A stretch of DNA of 5,852 nucleotides from Candidatus Zixiibacteriota bacterium (GTDB lineage Bacteria > Zixibacteria > MSB-5A5 > GN15 > PGXB01): positions 1,771,773-1,777,624 of the forward strand of contig CP070766.1 of the NCBI GenBank assembly GCA_020345705.1, written 5' to 3'. Position numbers and translations under genes: made by a program. The notes below the pieces were generated by a model. The model did not search any database. It saw nothing but the letters and a program-made list of their open reading frames with translations, and was not told where the DNA came from. This document shows positions 1 through 5,852 of the stretch, in pieces; the first letter of the stretch is position 1, and every line of letters begins with the position of its first letter.

Positions 1-294
1 ATCGTGTGCAACTGTCAATTCCTGCCAGACGTAATCGTCCACGGCAATCGACATGTCTGCCGATTCGCTTAGCGAATCGGAGATCTCGATCGGCATCTCG
101 GAGACTCTTTCAAGGGTTATTTCGCCCTCAAAAGTATCGGTTTCCACCTTCTCGGTCTCGGTCTGTTCGGCCGGCGAAGTCTCCGGTACTCTTTCCTTTT
201 CTTCGCCGCCGGCGCCCAATTGTGGATTGGTGCACGATACTAAGAAAGCCCCCAGAACAAGCAAAATCCCTGTTGTCAATGTAGCCAATTTCAT
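1..294 (-). CDS. Predicted lipoprotein of unknown function, N-terminal part (runs off the left edge)
   Basis: Reading from 294 leftwards gives 98 uninterrupted codons to the window edge with no stop, so the C-terminus is missing. The start has an AGGA Shine-Dalgarno match 8 nt upstream. Residues 1-21 form a lipoprotein signal peptide: a short n-region (MK), a hydrophobic stretch (LATLTTGILLVLGAF) and the lipobox LVSC, predicting signal peptidase II cleavage before Cys21. Thr follows the Cys rather than Asp, so in a diderm cell the default destination would be the outer membrane. Residues 30-60 are rich in Glu, Thr and Pro and look like a disordered acidic linker, followed from about residue 60 by a more ordered-looking segment (TLERVSEMPIEI, DDYVWQEL). 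I recognise no family, and the functional domain probably lies beyond the edge. It is separated from miaA by 136 nt with its own promoter candidate, so a link to mismatch repair or tRNA modification is not implied. Confidence 0.8.
   Translation of the reverse strand, partial: MKLATLTTGILLVLGAFLVSCTNPQLGAGGEEKERVPETSPAEQTETEKVETDTFEGEITLERVSEMPIEISDSLSESADMSIAVDDYVWQELTVAHD
60..80. repeat. Perfect 21-bp palindrome (10-bp arms, 1-nt centre) inside the lipoprotein gene
   Basis: CCGATTCGCT (60-69) and AGCGAATCGG (71-80) are exact reverse complements around a single T at 70. It lies in coding sequence for the peptide SDSLSESA. As RNA, about 8 bp with a 5-nt loop could form; as DNA, the near-continuous symmetry resembles a site for a dimeric protein. 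Only one copy was noticed in the window. Confidence 0.5.
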
Positions 295-302
295 TGGACA
301 AA

Positions 303-306
303 TCCT
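303..306 (-). promoter_or_regulatory. Ribosome binding site of the lipoprotein gene
   Basis: The minus strand reads AGGA followed by 8 nt and then ATG at 294. This spacing is in the normal range and fixes the start chosen for the lipoprotein. It is the clearest Shine-Dalgarno match in the window; the overlapping genes have weaker ones. Confidence 0.6.
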
Positions 307-314
307 ATATTTAA

Positions 315-334
315 AATGGCGATTCCTCGCCACT
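315..334 (-). other. Leader hairpin with GGAA (GNRA-type) tetraloop upstream of the lipoprotein start
   Basis: The minus-strand RNA reads AGUGGCGA, GGAA, UCGCCAUU: an 8-bp stem with one G-U pair, closed by a GGAA loop fitting the stable GNRA class. It ends 8 nt before the AGGA ribosome-binding site (303-306), within the predicted leader. The following bases are mixed A and U rather than a clean U-tract, so it is a poor terminator. A stabilising or translation-modulating 5' hairpin is an inference. Confidence 0.45.
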
Positions 335-390
335 ATTTATCGTCCTTTTTTATACTTAACTTTACGTTTCGTCCTGCTAACTTATTGATA

Positions 391-420
391 TATATATGAA
401 AATGAGGGAAAGGCTGTCAA
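391..420 (-). promoter_or_regulatory. Candidate sigma70-type promoter for the lipoprotein gene
   Basis: On the minus strand a perfect TTGACA -35 hexamer (415-420) is followed after an 18-nt spacer by TATATA (391-396), a 4-of-6 match to TATAAT inside a run of alternating T and A. It starts 10 nt past the miaA stop and would give a leader of roughly 90 nt before the lipoprotein start. The exact -35 and location support it. The -10 is only fair and the region is AT-rich, so chance matches are easier here. Confidence 0.55.
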
Positions 421-430
421 GAGATTATTT

Positions 431-1375
431 TTATGGGCCACCCCAAAAACCGCAGAAGTAATCAAAAACATCCGCACCGGAGCTAAAATACCTGATTTTA
501 CTCATCCCCTTAAACCAGGTAATCTGCCTTTTGGCGAACCGGCGTGTGTTCTGCTGGATCAGATTTATAGCCGATTCAAGTGAGATTTCGCCGTCAAAAT
601 ACTTGAAAAGCTCATTATAACCGATGATGTTGATTTCTTTCACCTTGTCCTTGAGACCGAGTTCATAAAGCCCTTCAACCTCCGCCAACAGCCCGGATTT
701 TACCATCAGATCAACTCGTTTATTGATATCGGCATAGAGTTCGTCGCGCGGCGGCATCAGGCAGGAAACATCAAAATCGTATTTCGTGTCTCCCCCGGCG
801 GCGGAGGCAATTATCTCCGACTTGGCTTTCCCGGTCAAATGATAAATCTCCAATGCTCGGATGATCCTTTTGATATTGTTCGGGTGGGTCTTTTTCGCCT
901 CAAGCGGGTCAATCTTCCGGAGTTTTTCATAAAGATATGCGGGACCTTTATCGACGGCTTCCTCTTCCAGGCGGTCCCGAATGGAAAAGTCGTCCTCCGG
1001 TATCTCAACGATTCCCTCGACGAGAGATTTAACATAAAGTCCGGTTCCGCCACAGATAAGCGGCAGTTGCCCGGCCTGAAGAAGCTCCTTTAACAGTTTT
1101 TCCGAATCGGAAACAAAGTCAAAGGCGGTGTATCTCTCACCGGGCTCGACAATATCGACCAGATGAAAGTTGTATTTCTCCAGAAATTCAGCCGAGGGCT
1201 TATCCGTGCCGATGCTAAGATGCTTGTATATCTGACGGGAATCGGCAGAAAGGACATGGAGGCCGGGATATTTCTTCAGCAGCTTCAAAGCAACCGAGGT
1301 TTTCCCTGCACCGGTGGGGCCAGTGAGTACGGGAATTGTCGGCTTATTTCCGCCCGAATTTTCCATCAAGCTCAT
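431..1375 (-). CDS. miaA: tRNA dimethylallyltransferase (tRNA delta(2)-isopentenylpyrophosphate transferase) MiaA
   Basis: MiaA transfers a dimethylallyl group from DMAPP to N6 of A37, next to the anticodon, in tRNAs reading UNN codons, giving i6A, the usual substrate of MiaB. The 314-residue product has normal family length and all the expected landmarks: P-loop GPTGAGKT at 19-26; DSRQIY at 45-50 with IGTDKP following; HLVDIVEP at 71-78; GGTGLY at 109-114; the NNIKRIIRALEI helix at 166-177 with TGK; IGYNE at 251-255; and the C-terminal TRRFAKRQITWFK at 277-289. About 25 poorly conserved residues follow (ending FWGGP). The start overlaps the end of mutL by 32 nt. A second Met at residue 4 (position 1366) would leave a 23-nt overlap and is equally plausible, since neither has a strong Shine-Dalgarno; translation probably depends on ribosomes finishing mutL. 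Family assignment is secure; only the start is uncertain. Confidence 0.97.
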   Translation of the reverse strand: MSLMENSGGNKPTIPVLTGPTGAGKTSVALKLLKKYPGLHVLSADSRQIYKHLSIGTDKPSAEFLEKYNFHLVDIVEPGERYTAFDFVSDSEKLLKELLQAGQLPLICGGTGLYVKSLVEGIVEIPEDDFSIRDRLEEEAVDKGPAYLYEKLRKIDPLEAKKTHPNNIKRIIRALEIYHLTGKAKSEIIASAAGGDTKYDFDVSCLMPPRDELYADINKRVDLMVKSGLLAEVEGLYELGLKDKVKEINIIGYNELFKYFDGEISLESAINLIQQNTRRFAKRQITWFKGMSKIRYFSSGADVFDYFCGFWGGP

Positions 1376-3185
1376 TCTTGCTGATGCTCAGGATGGTGGG
1401 GCGGCCGTGGGGACAGCAGTTGCGATTCTCCGTAGCCAGAAGCTGCCTCAAAAGAGCCAGCGCCTCTTGCTCAGTTAACCTGTCTCCGGCCATAATGGCC
1501 GAACGGCAGGCGATTGACTGGGCTACCGCCTTCATCAGGTCCCGGCCGGCCTTGCGGAGGCTGTCGATATCCTCCAGGACTTCAAGAAAAACTTTTTCCG
1601 GCGATTTTTTGGAAACGGCCGACGGCACGGCCGAAAGAAGAACGGTTGCCGCCCCGAAAGGCTCCGCCACAAAACCGGCGGCTTTTAAGACCTCCGATGA
1701 ATCCTCGTAAAGCAGAAAGCGATCGGGGGCCAGCTCAATATTCGCCGGGAACAGCAGGTTCTGTGAAGTGGCGGCTCCGGTCTCGATGGATTTGAGAGTA
1801 TCTTCGTACAGGACTCGTTCATGAGCCGTATGCTGATCAACGATCATCAGCATATTATCGCATTTGAAGATCAAATACAGGTCCGCCAGCCGCCCGAGAA
1901 AGATCACTCGATCAAGGTCGATTTCCCCCGCGGCTTTTTCTGATTCATCTGCAGGCACCGAAATCGAGGCGGCCGCATCCGACCGGTCCCCTTCCGCCTC
2001 TGCCGGTGGTGCAATATCACTATGCCCATACAGCTCCTTAATGACCGCCTGGGAGGAAACCGAAGGTTTCTCAGGATCAAAAGCACCGGCGCGCCGGATT
2101 GCCTCCGATGCGGTCAGTCTTTCGGGTGAGACGACACCTTTCACATCCAGTGACGGTGATGAAACACCCGGAGTTTCTCTGAGGGCGCGTTTCACGGCAT
2201 GGTACAAGATGTCATGCACCTGGCGTTCCTGCGAGAGCCGTACCTCCGCCTTGGTGGGGTGAACATTGACATCGACTTTGACCGGATCGATATCGAGAAA
2301 GACCACCCCGAGCGGGTAATTCCCCCGCGGCAGGAGCTCACCGTAACCGGCCGTGATGGCATGCACCATCGTCTGCGATTTTATATAGCGATCATTTATG
2401 AAGACGAACAGCCCGTACTGATTCTGCCGGAGTTTGTCGGGAGAAGTCAGAAAGCCACGGATGCTCATTATATCCGAATCCGAGACTACTTCGAACAGCC
2501 GGGCGTCATTTCCAGGCAGAAGAAGAGAACGCACCCTTGATTTCAGGTCCGGTTGACTGTTGTCGAGAGAAAACATTCTGCGCCCGTTAAGACTGTAGCT
2601 GAAACCGACCTTGGGACGGCTCAATGCAAGGCCGATGGCATATCGGGTAAGATGGCGCGCTTCTGTCGTCTCCCCTTTCAGGAATTTACGCCTCGCGGGT
2701 GTATTGTAAAAAAGATCAGCCACCTCCACTTTCGTGCCGACCGGCGCGGCCGCCGGTTTGACGTTCTGCACCACGCCGCCCTCAATGATAATCTCCGTGC
2801 CGACCTCGGATTCCGGCGTGCGGGTAATCATGCGGGTTCTGGAGACCGAACCTATTGAGGGTAGCGCTTCACCCCTGAAACCATAACTTCGCAGGCTCTC
2901 CAGGTCATCAAAATCGGCTATCTTACTTGTCGCATGGCGGGAGAAGGCCACCTCGACCTGACTGGAATCAATTCCACACCCGTCATCAACGACCGAAATC
3001 AGTTTGGTGCCGGACTTTTCAACAATCACTTCGATACGCGTCGCCCCGGCATCGAACGAATTCTCCACCAGCTCTTTCAGAACTGCCGCCGGACGCTCGA
3101 TTACTTCGCCAGCGGCGATTTTGTTGATAAGCCTCTCCGGAAGGGGGCGAATGATTCTTTTCCCGGCACCCGATTGGTCATTCAT
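1344..3185 (-). CDS. mutL: DNA mismatch repair protein MutL (endonuclease type)
   Basis: MutL is recruited by MutS at a mismatch and, in this type, nicks the newly made strand. The 613-residue product has the N-terminal GHKL ATPase (about 10-340): ELVENSFDAGA at 38-48 with catalytic Glu38 and Mg-binding Asn42, DDGCGI at 67-72, GFRGEALPSI at 102-111, FYNTPARRKFLK at 159-170, and VNVHPTKAEVR at 307-316 including the ATP-contacting Lys312. Residues about 340-424 are an Ala/Ser/Pro/Glu-rich linker. The C-terminal dimerisation and endonuclease domain (425-613) has DQHTAHERVLYE at 450-461, ACRSA at 559-563, CPHGRP at 591-596 and a terminal FGR at 610-612, the metal-site motifs of nicking MutL and PMS2 proteins. 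QNLLFP at 475-480 fits the sliding-clamp-binding motif of this domain. Thr453 replaces the usual Ala of DQHA, while the Asp, His and Glu residues are kept. The start overlaps the mutS end by 8 nt (ATGAATGA), with a weak purine-rich AAAGAG about 10 nt upstream. Confidence 0.97.
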   Translation of the reverse strand: MNDQSGAGKRIIRPLPERLINKIAAGEVIERPAAVLKELVENSFDAGATRIEVIVEKSGTKLISVVDDGCGIDSSQVEVAFSRHATSKIADFDDLESLRSYGFRGEALPSIGSVSRTRMITRTPESEVGTEIIIEGGVVQNVKPAAAPVGTKVEVADLFYNTPARRKFLKGETTEARHLTRYAIGLALSRPKVGFSYSLNGRRMFSLDNSQPDLKSRVRSLLLPGNDARLFEVVSDSDIMSIRGFLTSPDKLRQNQYGLFVFINDRYIKSQTMVHAITAGYGELLPRGNYPLGVVFLDIDPVKVDVNVHPTKAEVRLSQERQVHDILYHAVKRALRETPGVSSPSLDVKGVVSPERLTASEAIRRAGAFDPEKPSVSSQAVIKELYGHSDIAPPAEAEGDRSDAAASISVPADESEKAAGEIDLDRVIFLGRLADLYLIFKCDNMLMIVDQHTAHERVLYEDTLKSIETGAATSQNLLFPANIELAPDRFLLYEDSSEVLKAAGFVAEPFGAATVLLSAVPSAVSKKSPEKVFLEVLEDIDSLRKAGRDLMKAVAQSIACRSAIMAGDRLTEQEALALLRQLLATENRNCCPHGRPTILSISKNELDGKFGRK

Positions 3186-5790
3186 TTTCTGTCATCTCTT
3201 TCAATTTATTCAATATACGTAACGCTTCGAGAGGCGTCACACTGTTCAGGTCAATTTTCTTCAGCTCGTCTTCCACCGGCGATGGAACACTGTCGAACAA
3301 TGATCTCTGGTTGACCGTCTTGTGTATCCCGTCAGCGAGCTTTGACTGGGAAAACTTCCCCGATTCCAGAAGGCGAAGGAGTTCATTCGACCGATTTATT
3401 GCCTTGCGCGGTACTCCCGCCAGCCGGGCGACCTCAATGCCGTACGAATCATCACAGCCCCCCGGGATAATCTTGTGCAAAAAGATTATCTGGTCTTCCC
3501 ATCGCCTGACCGACACCTGGCAGTTGAAGATTCTCTCGTAGATGGCTCCCATGCCGGTCAGTTCATGGTAGTGCGTGGCGAAGATCGTCCGGGCTTTGAT
3601 ATTCTCGTTTATGTATTCCGCCACCGACCAGGCAATGGACAGACCGTCGAAGGTCGACGTCCCTCGTCCGACCTCATCGAGCAGAATCAGCGACCGCTCG
3701 GTCGCATTATGGAGAATATTCGTAGTTTCAATCATCTCAACCAGAAAAGTCGACTGCCCCCGGGCCAGATAGTCGATGGCGCCGACCCGAGTAAAAACTC
3801 GATCGGCCAGGCCGATCCGGGCCGACTCTGCCGGCACAAATGAGCCGATCTGGGCAAGGATGACAATCAGACCGACCTGGCGAAGATAGGTCGATTTGCC
3901 CGACATGTTCGGCCCGGTCAGAATCATAATTCTTTTTCCATCAACCGACAGCGTCAGGTCGTTGGCGATAAAACTGCCCGGCGGCAGAAGGCTCTCGATA
4001 ACGGGATGTCGCCCGCCGATGATTTCGATCTCTGTGCTTTCATCAAGTTCGGGACAGCAGTACGATCGCTCAGCCGCCAGTCTGCCGAGGGCAACCACCA
4101 GATCGATTTCGGACAGAAAGTCCGCGATTAAGAGAATATTCTCAAGCGACCCGGCCACGCGATCGACCAGCTCACCAAAAAGCCTTTCTTCAAGATTGGA
4201 AATTTTCTCCTCGGCGGCAACAATCAGTTCTTCCTTCTGCTTCAGCTCTTCCGTTACATATCGTTCGGCATTGACCAGAGTCTGCTTTCTGATATAATCC
4301 GAGGGGACTTTATCGAGATGGGATTTGGTGACCTCAACGTAGTAGCCGAAGATTTTGTTGTAACCCACCTTCAGCGACGAAATCCCGGTTCTCTGCCGTT
4401 CCTTGGCCTGAAGAGAAGCGATATATTTTTTCGCTCCCCGGATAGAGTCTTTAAGTTCATCGAGCTCCCGGGAAAAACCTTTGGCGAAGATTCCCCCTCT
4501 GTTAGCGACCAGCGGCGGCTCATCGGCAAGAGCGCCCGATATGAGCTCGATCAAATCCTTTGAATCGGGGTAAGCCGTGACAATGCCTTTAAAAAGGTCG
4601 GCATGAAAGTCCTTTATTTTCCCCAGAATCTCGTGCCCGGCAGCGAGACCGTCTCTTACCGACGCCAGCTGGCGGGGGTTGATTTTCCTCATCCCCAGAC
4701 GGCCTGCCAGACGCGCCATATCCGGAAGCCTCTTTAAGATATTCGGCAGCTCCAGAGCCGCATCGCGAGATTGGTACATCTCTTTGACCGCCTGCCGCCG
4801 GTAGAGAATCGGCTTCAGGCTCTTGTACGGTCTCAGCAGATTTTCCTTCAATCTTCTGGCTCCACCGGCCGTCGACGTCCGGTTGACGGTATGAAAGAGC
4901 GAGTCCTTCTCCGTTCCCTCGGAGAGATTGCGCACCAGCTCGAGGTTCCTGATGGTGTTGTAGTCAAGAATCATGAACCGGTCGGACTCGGCAACGGTGA
5001 TCCGCGTCACGTGATCAAGCTTGGTGCGGTTGTTTTCTCTGAGATATCTATAGATGGCCCCGGCCGCTGCCAGACCCCGTTTCCGGCGGTCGATACCGAA
5101 ACCGTCCAGAGTGCTCACTCCGAAGAACTCGCACAACTCACGATCGGCCGATTTGTGGTCGAAATTCCATTCTTCATAGCCGGTAAGCCGCTTGGTGCCG
5201 TCCTTCTGCAGAGTGTCAATTAACGGATGCTTATCCATCTTTTGGGGATACAAAATCTCCTGAGGCGATAGAACCATCACCTTTTCCAGAATGGCATCGG
5301 TATTTCCCTCATCCAGATAAAACCTGCCCGTCAGCAAATCAATGTACGAAAGTCCGGCTTTATTGGAATCATCCGGATGAAGAGACGCCAGATAAAGATG
5401 ACTGGTGTCCTCGACAACGCCCTCGACGGTCGCCGTCCCGGGCGTCAATATCTCGATCACCTCGCGCTTGACGACTCCCCTGGCCTGGCGCGGGTCTTCG
5501 GTCTGCTCGACGATGACGACTTTTTCACCGGCCGCCAGAAGCCGGGCCAGGTATTTATCGGCGCTGTGATGCGGAACTCCGGCGAGGGGGATTCTCTCCC
5601 CGTTTAAATGGCCGCGCGAGGTCAGCGCGATGTTCAAAATGGGCGCTGCTTTAATAGCGTCGCCGCCGAACATCTCGTAGAAATCACCCATCCTAAAAAA
5701 GAGAATCTTGTCTGGGTACTGCGCTTTGATTTTGTTGTACTGTCGCATCAGCGGCGTCATGGAGCCGCCGGATTTTGACGAGGATTTCAT
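3178..5790 (-). CDS. mutS: DNA mismatch repair protein MutS
   Basis: MutS binds mismatches and small loops as a dimer, then becomes an ATP-bound sliding clamp that recruits MutL. The product is 870 residues, typical for MutS1. The mismatch-binding domain (about 11-125) contains GDFYEMF at 35-41, with Phe37 and Glu39 as the wedge residues, and later REVIEILTPGT at 109-119. A connector domain (about 130-265), lever and core helices, and the clamp with YNKIFGYYVEV (477-487) follow. The ATPase has Walker A GPNMSGKST at 626-634, the STFLVEM signature region at 680-686, Walker B LILLDEVGRG at 701-710 (Asp705, Glu706) and the H-loop ATHYHEL at 738-744. QRSLF at 828-832 fits the beta-clamp-binding motif before the conserved TPLEAL tail. 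The start at 5790 overlaps a preceding stop as ATGA. Met11 (5760), beginning the family-typical MTPLMRQY, is an alternative, but the coupling favours the first Met; the frame has a stop shortly upstream. The loop GAIDYLARG (670-678) differs from the usual GA(S/A)D(D/N)L. Confidence 0.98.
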   Translation of the reverse strand: MKSSSKSGGSMTPLMRQYNKIKAQYPDKILFFRMGDFYEMFGGDAIKAAPILNIALTSRGHLNGERIPLAGVPHHSADKYLARLLAAGEKVVIVEQTEDPRQARGVVKREVIEILTPGTATVEGVVEDTSHLYLASLHPDDSNKAGLSYIDLLTGRFYLDEGNTDAILEKVMVLSPQEILYPQKMDKHPLIDTLQKDGTKRLTGYEEWNFDHKSADRELCEFFGVSTLDGFGIDRRKRGLAAAGAIYRYLRENNRTKLDHVTRITVAESDRFMILDYNTIRNLELVRNLSEGTEKDSLFHTVNRTSTAGGARRLKENLLRPYKSLKPILYRRQAVKEMYQSRDAALELPNILKRLPDMARLAGRLGMRKINPRQLASVRDGLAAGHEILGKIKDFHADLFKGIVTAYPDSKDLIELISGALADEPPLVANRGGIFAKGFSRELDELKDSIRGAKKYIASLQAKERQRTGISSLKVGYNKIFGYYVEVTKSHLDKVPSDYIRKQTLVNAERYVTEELKQKEELIVAAEEKISNLEERLFGELVDRVAGSLENILLIADFLSEIDLVVALGRLAAERSYCCPELDESTEIEIIGGRHPVIESLLPPGSFIANDLTLSVDGKRIMILTGPNMSGKSTYLRQVGLIVILAQIGSFVPAESARIGLADRVFTRVGAIDYLARGQSTFLVEMIETTNILHNATERSLILLDEVGRGTSTFDGLSIAWSVAEYINENIKARTIFATHYHELTGMGAIYERIFNCQVSVRRWEDQIIFLHKIIPGGCDDSYGIEVARLAGVPRKAINRSNELLRLLESGKFSQSKLADGIHKTVNQRSLFDSVPSPVEDELKKIDLNSVTPLEALRILNKLKEMTENE

Positions 5791-5852
5791 CTCGCAACGA
5801 CCTGAAAGGCTTCCTTTTCAGAAAGCTCGAGACGGGATTTGAAAGCCATGGC
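5787..5852 (-). CDS. 3' end of an unidentified upstream gene (runs off the right edge)
   Basis: Reading from the right edge, 21 codons (ending EAFQVVAR) lead without interruption to a TGA at 5787-5789, which overlaps the mutS start in the ATGA pattern typical of coupled genes. The other two minus-strand frames meet a stop within this stretch or run into mutS out of frame. The visible tail is charged and helix-like but too short for family assignment. An internal ATG sits at 5847-5849, so a separate 20-codon leader peptide is possible, though the end of a longer gene is more likely. Confidence 0.45.
   Translation of the reverse strand, partial: AMAFKSRLELSEKEAFQVVAR

Larger units (their letters stand above)
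295..430. other. AT-rich intergenic region between miaA and the lipoprotein gene
   Basis: This is the only sizeable non-coding stretch in the window and is clearly more AT-rich than the genes around it. On the minus strand it holds a promoter candidate (391-420), a hairpin (315-334) and a Shine-Dalgarno site (303-306). No intrinsic terminator with a GC-rich stem plus U-tract is visible after miaA, so some read-through from the mutS-mutL-miaA transcript into the lipoprotein gene is possible. Confidence 0.7.

Noticed and set aside
53..388. Plus-strand open frame of 111 codons covering the lipoprotein region and the intergenic gap
   Set aside because: It is antisense to a frame with a start, Shine-Dalgarno, signal peptide and lipobox. 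Its product is low-complexity Ser-rich with no recognisable domain, and it crosses the promoter region.
426..449. T-run, GGG/CCC core and A-run around the miaA stop as a possible terminator
   Set aside because: Only 3-4 GC pairs form, the flanking T and A runs pair with a mismatch, and no U-tract follows the stem in the direction of transcription.
1619..1637. Short direct repeat around ACGGCCGA in mutL
   Set aside because: It corresponds to the local peptide repeat SAVPSAV in the C-terminal domain; two short copies in coding sequence need no other explanation.
2086..2097. 12-bp palindrome CCGGCGCGCCGG in mutL
   Set aside because: It encodes Arg-Arg-Ala-Gly in the variable linker region and is short enough to occur by chance in GC-rich coding sequence.
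1864..2540. Several plus-strand open frames of 100-130 codons opposite mutL
   Set aside because: They are antisense shadows of a protein with full MutL motifs; products are biased in Arg, Ser and Pro and show no family features.
3896..5223. Plus-strand open frames up to 150 codons opposite mutS
   Set aside because: The mutS frame on the minus strand is intact with all catalytic motifs; the plus-strand products resemble nothing and arise from the absence of stop codons in moderately GC-rich DNA.

Overview
The window is an ordinary bacterial housekeeping region read almost entirely on the minus strand. In transcription order it holds: the last codons of an unidentified gene at the right edge; mutS (mismatch recognition ATPase); mutL (mismatch-repair ATPase and endonuclease); miaA (tRNA dimethylallyltransferase); a short AT-rich gap; and the first 98 codons of a predicted lipoprotein that runs off the left edge. 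The plus strand has no convincing gene. I found no tRNA, rRNA, mobile element, CRISPR array or phage signature.

The genes are tightly packed. The upstream frame stops inside the mutS start as an ATGA overlap, mutS and mutL share 8 nt, and mutL and miaA share up to 32 nt. This suggests one transcript with translational coupling. The mutS-mutL-miaA (or mutL-miaA) order is a classic, widely conserved bacterial arrangement. The 136-nt gap after miaA carries a good sigma70-like promoter match and a small hairpin ahead of the lipoprotein start, so the lipoprotein is probably its own transcription unit.

MutS and MutL would form the core of mismatch repair. MutS keeps the Phe-x-Glu mismatch wedge, a complete ABC-type ATPase and a C-terminal sliding-clamp-binding motif. 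MutL keeps the GHKL ATPase and the C-terminal nicking motifs (DQHT..E....E, ACR, CPHGRP, FGR) that E. coli-type MutL lacks. The organism therefore most likely uses the methylation-independent MutL-nickase pathway rather than MutH/Dam. MiaA modifies A37 of tRNAs reading UNN codons and is functionally separate although co-transcribed.

The organism is a bacterium of moderate GC using standard stop codons. The lipobox-bearing protein with Thr after the Cys fits a diderm cell envelope. The combination loosely suggests an uncultivated FCB/Zixibacteria-like lineage, but that is impression rather than proof. I see no clear sign of a new biological system. The points worth a second look are small: a 21-bp palindrome inside the lipoprotein gene, a GNRA-loop hairpin in its leader, and substitutions in otherwise invariant MutL and MutS motifs.
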